This document shows positions 45,001 through 54,343 of a stretch of 64,000 nt of DNA, one piece after another (positions within the stretch are counted from its first letter, which is position 1; every line of letters begins with the position of its first letter). This DNA is from Pratylenchus scribneri (lineage: Eukaryota > Nematoda > Chromadorea > Rhabditida > Pratylenchidae), in NCBI GenBank assembly GCA_030063045.1, contig JAQSEB010000003.1, positions 62,001 to 126,000 of the forward strand, in the 5' to 3' direction. The notes beneath the pieces were generated by a model that was not told the DNA's origin, did not search any database, and was given only the letters and a program-made list of their open reading frames with translations. The translations under genes and the position numbers were made by a program.

Positions 45001-45452
45001 CATATGATGGTTTAAACGGTTTAAAACCCATTAATTTTTGACCAAACCATAACAAATTATATATCAATCGACGCGTCTCGATGAGATCTATCCATTGGGT
45101 ATACGGTTTGAAGGTATAGGACAAACCATAACCTTTGAACGGCTAAATCTTCGCGCCACTTTCATTATTTTTTGCCATTTTTAATGGTTTTTTTTTGCCA
45201 TTTTCAATATTTTTTTCCACCAAATTAATAAAAATTCTACCAAAAATTTTCATTTTGCAATTTCTTCATCAATTTCAGATTCAATCCATCTTTTGGTTCA
45301 TTGTTCTATCCACAAATTTGGCCCAAACCCTGCTGTTACGGCATCCGAAAGTTAAACAATTCTTTGGCATTGGTCCTCTCCCGACCGATTCCAAAACACC
45401 AATTCGCGATTTATTCCGAGGGCGGCGGGAATTACCGATGAAATTACATTAG
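42016..45452 (+). CDS. cox18: COX18-like mitochondrial inner-membrane insertase (YidC/Oxa1 family)
   Basis: Six exons (42016-42286, 43076-43230, 43853-44096, 44211-44323, 44634-44753, 45279-45452) sum to 358 aa. The N-terminus is Ser/Arg-rich, as expected for a mitochondrial presequence. About five hydrophobic segments follow: ISPTVAVLVTALGIRALTFP, KFCTFPIWLQAHMGLL, YILPVCVLTISFLNIW, FNGVLLFMNFYIFWMM and IFWFIVLSTNLAQTLLL. The first is the YidC-type TM1 with its Arg (GIRALTFP). The ending LLLRHPKVKQF ... DSKTPIRDLF resembles human COX18 (LLRSP... SDSETPYKDIF) more than OXA1L. COX18 helps translocate the C-terminal tail of COX2. OXA1L is the alternative. It lies 350 bp after sulfite oxidase and 176 bp before the next gene. 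Confidence 0.8.
42354..42600. mobile_element. Palindromic MITE-like hairpin (COX18 intron 1)
   Basis: The arms TTTTAATGGTTTTAGTATCA, AATTAAAGAGTAGAC..., TTTATTAAAATTGGTTCA return in reverse complement around a centre near CAAAAAACCACTGATAATTC. The hairpin is about 245 bp and has no coding potential. Confidence 0.65.
42662..43037. mobile_element. hAT-like MITE, 376 bp (COX18 intron 1)
   Basis: The ends TAGGGTTTCGCCGGAA and TTCCGGCGAAATCCTA are inverted repeats with one mismatch. The flanking octamers TAACCCAC and GTTCCCAC match at six of eight positions. The interior has GGTTCCGGTTCCGG-like repeats, similar in style to 32907-33088. It also has a diverged CGCTGCGC...GCGGCCATTTTT motif near 42880-42904. 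Confidence 0.65.
43445..43530 (-). repeat. tRNA-like relic with A and B boxes (COX18 intron 2)
   Basis: On the minus strand GCTCAGTTGGTTAGTGC (A box), a TTAAGAC anticodon-like loop and AGTTCGAATCCCACCACCGG (B box and T arm) appear in tRNA order. The acceptor ends do not pair and the variable region is irregular. This is a degraded tRNA or SINE rather than a functional gene. Confidence 0.5.
43616..43790. mobile_element. Palindromic family D copy (COX18 intron 2)
   Basis: The left arm TGTCGAAAAATATTATATTT, GGCCATATATAACTTGGCCA pairs with the right arm TGGCCAAGTTATATGGCC, AAATATAATATTTTTCGACA. The loop is CCTAA/CCCTGA-rich. At about 172 bp it is the best preserved copy of family D. Confidence 0.7.
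44330..44630. repeat. A/T-only low-complexity intron (COX18 intron 4)
   Basis: About 300 bp are built almost entirely from alternating A5-6 and T5-6 runs (AAAAAATTTTTAAAAAATTTAATTA). It is low-complexity sequence with no other signal. Confidence 0.8.
44815..45235. mobile_element. Foldback family A, near-complete copy (COX18 intron 5)
   Basis: It begins GGAAATATTTAAGATGTCGA, continues TTAAATGGTTTGTCCTAAAT, ATCGATAGAGCTCGTC, AAGGCGCATCG, and returns through CAATCGACGCGTCTCGATGA, TATAGGACAAACCATAACC and TTTTCAATATTTTTTTCC. Both termini are recognisable. Confidence 0.7.
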
Positions 45453-45628
45453 TAGATTAGATAATTTTTGTTTTTTTTTTGTTATTTTTTGTACAATTTA
45501 TTTCACATTTTTTAATAAAAAGTTATAAAATTTTGAATTTTCTTCGACAAAATTTTGAATGGATTTAATTCAATTCCTATTTTCTTAATTTAAAAATTAA
45601 TTAATCCAATAAATTTTAGCCAATTTAA

Positions 45629-46698
45629 ATGCGTTTATCCACTGTTTTGAGGTTCAAGCGATTTCTCAGGAAGAAAGATTTTGTAATACAAGACCCGAAG
45701 AATGTGGCCCCAATCAGTCTGAAGAGATTGGCAGTGAATTTTGGCTTTGTTTTCGCAGTTTTGTCAACAGTGTACGGTTTTTTATGATTCATATTTATTA
45801 AATAATAGGAAAACGTTTGCGGAAAGTTTTAATTCTTTAATATTAGAAGACCTTAGTAATCTTAAAACAGTCCATAGAGCTCGATTATAGTTTGTCACAA
45901 TTTGGGCCAAAAGTTTAAAGGGTATTAAACCGTCCAAACCATACTAGATTTTTGTTTATTAAGCCGCCCAAACCATATTTGATTTTTGGTTATTAAACCG
46001 TCCAAATCATACTAGATTTTTGGTTATTAAACCGCCCAAATCATATTTGATTTTTGGTTATTAAACCGCCTAAACCATATTTGGTTTAAAGTTATTAAGC
46101 TGTTCAAACCATATCTTATTTTTGAACCGTCCAAATCATTTTGGTTATTAAACCGCCCAAACAATATTTCGCCCGCCTAAACCATATTTGGTTTAAAGGT
46201 ATTATACCGTTCAAACCAAATTTGGTTATTAAACCGCCCAAACCATATTTGGTTTTTGATTCATAACTCTTTTGATTTTGATCTAAATCCCGACAATCTA
46301 TAGGCCATTCGATGCGACTCAAAGAGCTCTATCGTGTGGTATACGATTTATAGGGTTTAAAATCAGGCATTAAATTAAGCTTTCTGCAAAAAATCTGAAT
46401 TCTTCCATATATTAAATACCTAATTGTTTCATTTTTGGACAAATTTCAGTCTTCTCAACATTCCGGCGCCGGATATCCGTTTTGATCTACGTTTTTACCT
46501 TTCGCCAACTTTTCGACAATTTGTGGAGTCTCGAGGTTACGAAGGAATTCCATTTGATAGAGCAAAGTAAGAGGAAAAAAACAATTTAAAATCTGATTTC
46601 GCTTTTTAAGGACTCGAATTCGTGTCTACAATGTGAACAGGGAAATTGAAAAGGAATACCACGAATATGAGAGCACTGATTATTCGGATCAATCATAA
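45629..46698 (+). CDS. Small single-pass membrane protein, 115 aa, unrecognised
   Basis: Three exons (45629-45771, 46450-46566, 46611-46698) keep one frame for 115 aa. The N-terminus is basic and amphipathic (MRLSTVLRFKRFLRKK). It is followed by a hydrophobic segment (VNFGFVFAVLSTVLLNIPAP), a conserved-looking block LRFYLSPTFRQFVES and an acidic C-terminus. I do not recognise a family. The N-terminus plus one membrane span, and the position 176 bp after COX18 with a TTTTAG acceptor just before its ATG, suggest a co-transcribed small mitochondrial membrane protein; that is inference. The 678-bp intron 1 is a foldback family A derivative, and intron 2 is 44 bp. Confidence 0.6.
45840..46400. mobile_element. 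Foldback family A with expanded TTGGTTATTAAACCGCC core
   Basis: Family A arms (CCATAGAGCTCGATTATAG; GCCATTCGATGCGACTCAAA and GAGCTCTATCG) surround about nine tandem units of the form ACCATATTTGGTTATTAAACC. It lies in the first intron of the 115-aa protein gene. Confidence 0.6.
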
Positions 46699-47386
46699 AC
46701 GATTGATGTGGTTTTTGGCCTTATTCTAATTAGATGATTTTGTTTTATTTTTGTTTATTCTTTTTTTTGTTATTTTTGCAATTAAGTCAATGAATAAATT
46801 TTAAAGCTTTTCTTTTATGCCATTGTAAAATATACGATTAATTTTTTAATTCATTTTATATCTTTTATTGTGAAGATAAATGCAATTCAACATTTCTTAA
46901 TTCGTTGACACCATATTACAAACTTGATACCATTTTTGGCAAAAACTTGTTGGAAAAACTGGCCAAAACCTATCTAAAATAAGGCAATAGAGCTAGCCTT
47001 ATTAAACAAGAAAAATAATACGGGATTGTTCCAACAAGGGCATGTCTAAAAGATTTTATAAACTTTGGCACCTTATTTTGGCAAAACTTGTTTGTAAAAA
47101 ACTGACCAAAACAACTAAAATAAAGCAATAAGCCCAAACTTAATAAGCGAGAAATATTAGATGGGATTTTTCCATAAAAGCAAGGCTTTTGGCTGTGTGA
47201 CAATCCAAAGATAAACTCATTCACAAAACGATGAATAATAAACCAACAACAAAGCATACAAAAATTAGCCAAAAAATTGATAAATGATAACAAAAAATGA
47301 ATGACTAATTGCTTAAAAAATTACAATTATGAATAATTAAAAGATTTTTCAACTTGAACTTTTTCCTCAATAAATATATATTCAAT
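46699..47386. other. Intergenic spacer with a ~150-bp direct duplication
   Basis: Two similar blocks, about 46930-47060 and 47075-47200, share TTTTGGCAAAA-CTTGTT, AAAACTGGCCAAAACC-like, AAATAAGGCAATAG and GGGATTTTTCC/GGGATTGTTCC-type strings in the same order. This is a diverged tandem duplication. No gene is seen. Confidence 0.45.
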
Positions 47387-50300
47387 ATGAACTCAATTAA
47401 CTCCACAATTTATTCGGCATTAATTGCACTAACATTTCTGATTTCAAATGCACCCATTGTCCATGTGTTTTCAGTGGTGGATCAAAACTGGGATATAAAT
47501 TATGCTTGCCAGAAATACATCAAAGTTTTTTTACATTTTTGATGATTTATCATTAATTCTTTTAAGGATTTTTCCACTCGTACTGCTGAAATGGCACGAT
47601 GTGCTGTTGAAAATTCGGTTTGTTTATTATTGTTTAAATGCTTTGCAAACTTACTTTAAGTTCATACCATAAAGTTCATATTATAATTTACTAATCTGAT
47701 AAATAAGTAACATTTAAGTGTAAATGGTTTGTCGCTAAACATTTACTAATAATATTTTCGTAAACAACATTTAAAAGCACTAATAATAAGCCATATTTTT
47801 AACATTGAATTATGCTAATAATCTGCTGATAACACAGACTTTGATAAACCTTAAGCTAATGACATGAGCATGAGCAATTTACTAAAAAGATAAGACACTT
47901 GATTAGCTTAATGTAGATTATTTAATACTGCTCAATTTGTTTATGCTCATTAATTAAATGTATTATTAACTTACAAAATAAACCATTTAGATGAACTTAA
48001 GCTTCTTCAAATTATGAATATATCACTAGTCTAATTATACTGTAAAAATGATTAATGGTTTGCCCTTAAGTTTCTGGTTTACCAAAGCTATCTAATCTTT
48101 TGTAATACAGTCAAATTCTTAACTAAATTTTCAATGAACTTCTTAAATCAATAAATGAATAAAATTTTATAAATAACTAATGATTCAAATGCAGGCTCCA
48201 CCCAGTGTATGCATAGGTTGCATTGACCAGTACATCAATTTCAAACAGGAGGAATATCGAACTCAACACTTGGTTTCCACTTTTCACTTAATTCATGCAC
48301 CAAAAATCCAAATTTCGCAGGATCATGTCTTCTCGGCGGACAATAAAACGTGCACTACAGTGATTTATGGTTAATCTCATTTTTTCGATCAACATAAAAA
48401 TTAATGTTTTAAGAGAACTATGTGCTCAGCTACAGTCACGAATTGGCATTGGAGTTGACCAACAAAATTTGGGAGGCCTCCAGATGCGAATGTTAGTTGG
48501 TTCATATTTGGGGATGTTCATAAGGCATTAGGAGTAGGGGCTCTATACTGGATGAAGGTCGAGAAAGAAATTGTTAAATTCAAATATACAAGTTGACTTC
48601 TTCTTATACATATTAAAATTTTTAACGAGTTTTGCTCAAAAAAGAAAGGGATTTGTAGACTTCATAGCCAAAAAAAATGGCTAAAGCAAAGGCTTTAAAG
48701 ATAGTGAATAATTCTTTATTAGCTATATTCATGAATGTATCTTGGGTGTCATTTATTTTGGATTGGCCATTATATGGGGGGAGGGGAGGTGTGGGAAGGG
48801 TTACTACCACACTAGGGACTAGGCCGCTTTATTTCTCTTAATTTTGACTGATGAGTCGATCAAAAAAAATTCTTAGTATAGAAAAATTAGGGCAAAGATT
48901 AGGCGTAAGGAATTGGAAGATTTCAAGGCTTTACCTTTTCTCATATAATTTTCTGTTTTGGCTACGGTGAATAGATTTGGACCATCAATTTATAGAAACA
49001 ATTAATTTCATGTTTTCTTCCCTATTTAAGCTTGTCTCAAAATTCACTGGGACTTTGAGCATGAGAATTCCACAGTGCTTGATTTGGACAATAAAACAGT
49101 TTGGTTTTGCTAAATTTCCAATTTAATGTCTCAAAAATTTCAGCAAAAATTCGCCGCACTTCTCCAAAATTGGCGAACATGTGTGGACAATGTGAGCAGC
49201 CAAGTGTTTGAGGAAATTTGCAAAAATTGCACCGAAGAATACAATAAACTTTACAATCATTTTTGGAAAATTTACACCAAACCGGATGTGGATTTTTGCG
49301 TTGATGTGGAAGCAATGGTTTGTTCCATTTTTTAAATGGAAGGCAATTTTAGTTTTTGCCTTTTATTAAATCAGAAACCGGTTTTAGACCCTACAAACCT
49401 TATACCATTTTGTAGATCGCATCGAGACGCATCGATCGGTATATAAATTGTCAGGTTTTGGCCCAAAATTAAAGAGTTTAAAACCAAAAACTGGAAATAT
49501 GGTTTATACAGTTTAATGCCATTTAATTTTGGCCAAACCATGACGGATTATATACCAATCGATGCGTCTCGATGAGATCTACAAATTGGTATTAGGTTTG
49601 TAGGGTTTAAAACCTAGTTTCTGATTTATTAGAAGGCAAAAACTACTTTGGGGTAGAAATTTCCTCCTCTTTTTGAATTAAATATTAAAAATATTCGACT
49701 CCTACTCAATGACGTGTTTAGCCTATTGGTAGAATCGCTGGTAAAAAATCCAATAGGTCGCGGGTTCGAGTCCGCTTGAGAGAGGTTGATTTTATTGAAT
49801 GGCCAATGATGAAATTCATTTGATTTTCCATCTTTCGGGTCTGAACCCATCATGATGGACAAAAGTTTCCTTGGCTGAGGCAGTTCAATAAAATTTAGTT
49901 TTTTTTTGATCGGTTTATTCTCTATTAATCCATAGGGAGGGGATTTTCAGGTCCAAAAATACCAATATTGGGACCAATTTAGTTTTTTTTTCCTAAAATT
50001 AATCAAAAAAGTTTAAGAAACCACAAAATAGGTGATTTTTGGTTTTTTATTGCATTTTTCTAATGAAATTTTCCGTTAAAAAATACCAAAATAAGTAAAA
50101 AAAAGCCAAAAAATTACATCAAAAAAATGAAATTCCTAAAATAAATGTTAAAAAAAATTATTTAATTGTTCTGTTCCATCAAACCTGATTCAAAAGTACC
50201 AAAAAAATTGGTCAAAACCTCTAAATTTGCTCCCAATTAATCCGTTTAAATTTACAATTTTAATTGTGAATTTAAAATTCTTTCCTTTTAAAATTATTTA

Positions 50301-53300
50301 AAATGGCAGAATATTTCCGGAGAGCCACAGTGCGCCTATCCACGATTCGCCTATTGGGGGAAAACCCACGATTCGCCTATTGGAGGGAAAGGACACGATT
50401 CGCCTATTCGGGGAAAACCCACGATTCGCCTATTGGGGTAAAAGACATGATTCGCCTATTGGGGGCAAAAACACGATTCGCCTATTCCCGGATATAAGGG
50501 GATTAAGGTGGATTTGAGGAGATTAAACTGGATTAAGGCCTGGAATCGATGGGAAATGGCCCGAAGAGGTCGGGAAAGTTGGCAGAGGGCCTTTAGAGTG
50601 CGCGGGATATACCTGGATATATGGGGATTAAGGTTGATATAGGGGGATTAAGCCCCGAAATTGATTGGAAATAGTCCAGAGGTCCAGTGGAAGGTTGAGG
50701 AAGTGCCTGAGAGTTCACGGGATATATCCGGATATAGGGGGATTAATCCGGCTTAATCCCCCCAAATCCACCTTAATCCCCCTTTATCCGGATATATCCC
50801 GCGCACTCATAGGGCCTTCCCAGATCTTCCATTGGCCGTCCGGGCCTTTTCCCATCGATTCCAGGCCTTAATCCGGCTTAATCCCCCCAAATCCACCTTA
50901 ATCCCCCTTTATCCGGATATATCCCGCGCACTCATAGGGCCTTCCCAGATCTTCCATTGGCCGTCCGGGCCTTTTCCCATCGATTCCAGTCCTTAATCCG
51001 GCTTAATCCCTCCAAATCCACCTTAATCCCCTTATATCCTGCTGGAATAGGCGAATCATGTTTTTGCCCCCAATAGGCGAATCGTGTTTTTGCCCCCAAT
51101 AGGCGAATCGTGTCCTTTCCCCCAATAGGCAAATAGTGGGATAGGCAAAAAGTGGGATAGGCAAATCGTGGAATTTCCCCCAATAGGCGAATCGTGTGAT
51201 AGGCGAATGATGGGATAGGCGAATCGTGGATAGGCGCATGGTGGGGTTACCGAATATTTCACCCTAAAACCCTACTCACCCTCTAAAATAGTGTAATGTT
51301 TCACCCTAAAACCCTCTGCCCCCACATAGATGAATGACACGTTCAACCTGTGGCAACACGTATGGGGCTGTCCGATCCGAAGGTGGACGATAGGCAGGAC
51401 ATTCGAGTGGTCGCCTTCTCCGCAACAATGCTCATCATCATCATTGGGCTGTTCTACGCCGGTAGCTATATCCAATCGGAACAAGTTCAGGCAAATTTGA
51501 TACAATGTGAGTGAAAATGAGTTAATAAAAATATTGAGATATTAATCATAAACAGTGATATATATTGACTAAGCAAAATTGCAAAAGCGAAATTTTCTAG
51601 TGACTTCCAAGTGACTAAGCAAAATTGCATACGGAAGATTTTACAGTGAAGAAAAATAACAGGAGCAAAATTTTTCTATTTAACAGAAGCAATTTTTCTG
51701 CCAAAACGTGCTTTTCTATGTTATTCGACATAATACAGGGTGCGTAAAAAGTTCCCGGACACGGTTTTTTCGTTATAAAAATTTTTTGGATGAATAAAAT
51801 TTTTTCATTTTTGGTATAATAATAAATTATTATGCCCTTTATTGGAATTATTAAAAGATTTGGGAATTTGAAGACTCTCCTTTGGGAGGCGGACTTGAAT
51901 ACATGTCCTCCTCGGGGTACAAATGTCCGCGGCCCATTTTTACTCCATTTTAATTTTTATCAATGTTTAAAATGAGAATTAAAATTTTTTAAATATATTT
52001 TCTAATATCTCAGATGTAGTGTCAAATAATACCAGGGGTCGGATCAAAAAATTTTCATAATAAGACAAATTACATCAAAAAATAAGATTTTATGGTCAAA
52101 AATAAGATTTTTATAAAAGTGCTTCAAAAAGAATTAAAATCAATTTATTCATGCATAAAATCTTTAAATAAATGTCATATTTTTCACCTCCAATAATTTG
52201 TTTGAGCAATTTTGGGGAGGAAATAATCAAATCATATATTTGTGAACATTCTTGATCATCAAAATTAACTTTCACTTGTGCTAATGGCCGCGCAGCGAAA
52301 AATTAGACTCAAAAATGGCCGCGCAGCGAAAAATTTAGACATTTTTAACGAAAAAATGAAATTTTAGGTAAAATCAGACAAAATAAGACAATTCGTCAAA
52401 AATAAGGACAAATCTTACAAATAAGGACATTTTAATTTTGTAAGATTTGACCTCTCAAAATAAGGACAAATCTTATAAATAAGGACAGATCCGACCCCTG
52501 AATAATACCGAAAGGGAAAATCGAAATAATAAAAATTAACCAAGTTAGCCTAGACGAACTTTTTGATACCAAAATGCAAAAATCGATGATTTGAAAAATC
52601 AAAATTTTCAAATTCTGAATTTCTTTGACCATTTGTGTTCTTTCTGCCTAAATATTACTCTTCTATCTATTTTTATGAAAAAGGCAAATTTTGAGACCAG
52701 CCATCGTATTTTGAGACTATTTTTGAAGGGGATTTTTAGGCCGATTTTTGGGTTTCCTCCAGTCCGCACGATTTTTTCAATATTTTTCAATGCCACTTTT
52801 TTATAATATGAGTGGAGTTCAAGATTTTTAGCAATTTATGAAGCCAAGATGTGGATTTATTAATCCTGTAAATTTGATAAATTTTTATTTTCCCATTCTT
52901 GAGTTATGCCCTAAAGAATTTTTCATCAAAAAAGGGATTTTCAGGATTAAAATGAATGGACCTTTTTTTTAAAAAATTATAAAATAATTTAGTTAATTAT
53001 TAACATGCCTATCATAGTTGATATAAGGGTAAAAAAGATTGGAGAATTTGATTTTAAAAAGAAAATTTTAAAATCTTGAATGTAAAAAGGTAAAATTTCT
53101 TATTAAAAATCTGTCCGGGAACTTTTTACGCACCCTGTAGGGTAGTTTTAGAATTTTCCAGTAGTAGAATCGTGCGCAGTATTTGGAAGGGCTGAACCCA
53201 AACCCAAACAAAGATTTATTCAATAATAAAATAGAGAAATTCTCAAATCTCAACTTAGGATTTGGGAATGACATTGGATCCAAAATATAAATAAAATGGT

Positions 53301-53643
53301 AACAAATATTTAAATTAAGTCGAGTGATCCTTCTTCATTTATTACACAGTGATATCATTGGGCTTTTGCTACCACCAAAAATAGGAGCCATTTAACCTCT
53401 TAAAAAACCGTGACAATTTAATCATTCGTTGCTTATTGAATTATTAAATTGAACTTTTACCAATTTTATTTCTAATTTTTTAAAGATTCCCGAATCCAAG
53501 CGCCCCGTGGTCCTCGCTATCGGCTCCTGTCCTCCTCTACATTGGATTCCTCCACCTATGGCCGTGATGCCCTTTCCACAACGCCCAGTTCCTCTCAACA
53601 CGGTTGGACAACGACACCACGGCGGGCGGACCATCGGCATTGA
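47387..53643 (+). CDS. ostm1: OSTM1-like lysosomal membrane protein
   Basis: Nine exons (47387-47524, 47577-47627, 48195-48369, 48414-48491, 49031-49098, 49144-49317, 51330-51359, 51398-51506, 53486-53643) sum to 326 aa (human OSTM1 334). OSTM1 is the type I membrane beta-subunit of the lysosomal Cl-/H+ exchanger CLC-7. The protein starts with a signal peptide (IYSALIALTFLISNAPIV). It has a Cys-rich luminal domain (IWEASRCESC, CKNCTEEYNKLYN, FCVDVEAM, NDTFNLW). One membrane span follows (VVAFSATMLIIIIGLFYA), directly followed by GSYIQSEQ, like human FYLSSFLHSEQ. It ends in a Ser/Thr-rich cytosolic tail. Exons 7 and 8 are joined here by a 38-nt intron (51360-51397); without it the frame breaks. 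The last three long introns contain a family A copy, a large hairpin and a Tc1-like element. Confidence 0.75.
49365..49630. mobile_element. Foldback family A, well preserved copy (OSTM1 intron)
   Basis: ATCAGAAACCGGTTTTAGAC at the left and AACCTAGTTTCTGAT at the right frame the hairpin. Inside are ATACCATTTTGTAGATCG, GAGACGCATCGATCGG and the reverse arm CAATCGATGCGTCTCGATGA. It is close to the copy at 36180-36455. Confidence 0.75.
49707..49795 (+). repeat. tRNA-like relic (OSTM1 intron)
   Basis: TAGCCTATTGGTAGAATCGC resembles an A-box region, and GCGGGTTCGAGTCCGCTTGA is a strong B box. The acceptor ends do not pair. The B-box flank GTCCGCTTGAGAG resembles the relics at 4709-4730 and 8728-8747. 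Confidence 0.5.
50325..51262. mobile_element. Large foldback element with CGATTCGCCTATTGGGGG repeats (OSTM1 intron)
   Basis: A 940-bp hairpin-like structure. The left arm (50331-50500) has about seven ACGATTCGCCTATTGGGGG-type units. The right arm (51045-51245) has about nine of them in reverse complement, including AGGCGAATCGTGTTTTTGCC. Between the arms lie GGGGATTAAGGTGGATTT blocks in both orientations and a ~136-bp unit tandemly duplicated at about 50745-50880 and 50881-51016. Both arms end near GCGCCTATCCACGATTCGCC. It is GC-rich compared with its surroundings and has no coding frame of substance. Confidence 0.75.
51736..53137. mobile_element. Tc1/mariner-like non-autonomous element, 1,402 bp, TA target
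   Basis: The ends are CAGGGTGCGTAAAAAGTTCC and its exact complement, with matching sequence continuing as CGGACA. TA dinucleotides flank both sides (51734-51735, 53138-53139). No transposase frame is present. A hAT-like element is nested at 52033-52500; without it and one target copy, the host is about 926 bp. It lies in the last OSTM1 intron. Confidence 0.85.
52033..52500. mobile_element. hAT-like MITE, 468 bp, TSD AATAATAC, nested in Tc1-like element
   Basis: The ends CAGGGGTCGGATC and GATCCGACCCCTG are perfect inverted repeats. The exact 8-bp duplication AATAATAC lies at 52025-52032 and 52501-52508. The interior has AATAAGGACAAATCTTA units and two copies of GGCCGCGCAGCGAAAAATT (near 52287 and 52318). 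Confidence 0.9.
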
Positions 53644-53775
53644 AATGGAAATTGCAATAAATTTGAACACATTTACAAAAATTTTCGGGTACAAAAACAC
53701 ATGGAAAATGGAAGAGAAGAATGAAGGAAGGGAGGGCACTTTTCGCTTTACACAATTTTTAAATTTTTTTGTATA

Positions 53776-53974
53776 CCGTAAATCCTCTATTTGTAACCCC
53801 CTCCCCCCCTTCCCACCTTTGTAAAATTTATGTCAAAAATCCACCAATTTTTAGGTGTGAAATTAAAAGCCGAAATAAGCAATTTTTTTTGTTTCAAAGA
53901 ATTCAGAAAAGTTGCCACTCGGAGGGTTTCTGAAAATTAGTAACCCGACGGGGTTACTAATAGAGGATTTACGC
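53776..53974. mobile_element. Tc1/mariner-like MITE, 199 bp, TA target
   Basis: The left end CCGTAAATCCTCTATTTGTA and the right end TACTAATAGAGGATTTACGC are inverted repeats with few mismatches, bordered by TA on both sides (53774-53775, 53975-53976). It lies 130 bp downstream of the OSTM1 stop. Confidence 0.75.
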
Positions 53975-53976
53975 TA

Positions 53977-54343
53977 TTTTAAGATTATTTTCCATTATTT
54001 TCCATAAATTGTTTTTTTTTTGAATATTTGAGCCTTTTTTCCATTTATTTTCATAATTTTTTTTATATTTTATTTTCTTATTTTTTCCTTATAATTCTTT
54101 ACCTTTACCCTGTGATTTAAATGATTCAAAACTATTTTTTATTTTTAAATTTAATTTATCAAATTTTATCGCCATATTTTTTTATACACGAAGAAGTATT
54201 TAATTATTTTAACATTTTTTGAAATTTTATTAATTTGTTGTGAAGAAATTCACCAAAAATTATTTATTTTTATTCATTTTTAATTATTGTTGAATTTATT
54301 GATTGATGATTTCAGTGCCAAAATTCTATAGCACCACCCTCAA
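53977..54343. other. Intergenic, MED14 5' flank
   Basis: AT-rich sequence without visible features precedes MED14. A TTTCAG acceptor at 54310-54315 lies 28 bp before the ATG and could be a trans- or cis-splice site. Confidence 0.4.

Noticed and set aside
53507..53824. 105-codon plus-strand open frame and overlapping minus-strand frames
   Set aside because: They are shadows of the last OSTM1 exon in other frames; the OSTM1 frame is supported by phase and the cytosolic-tail context.
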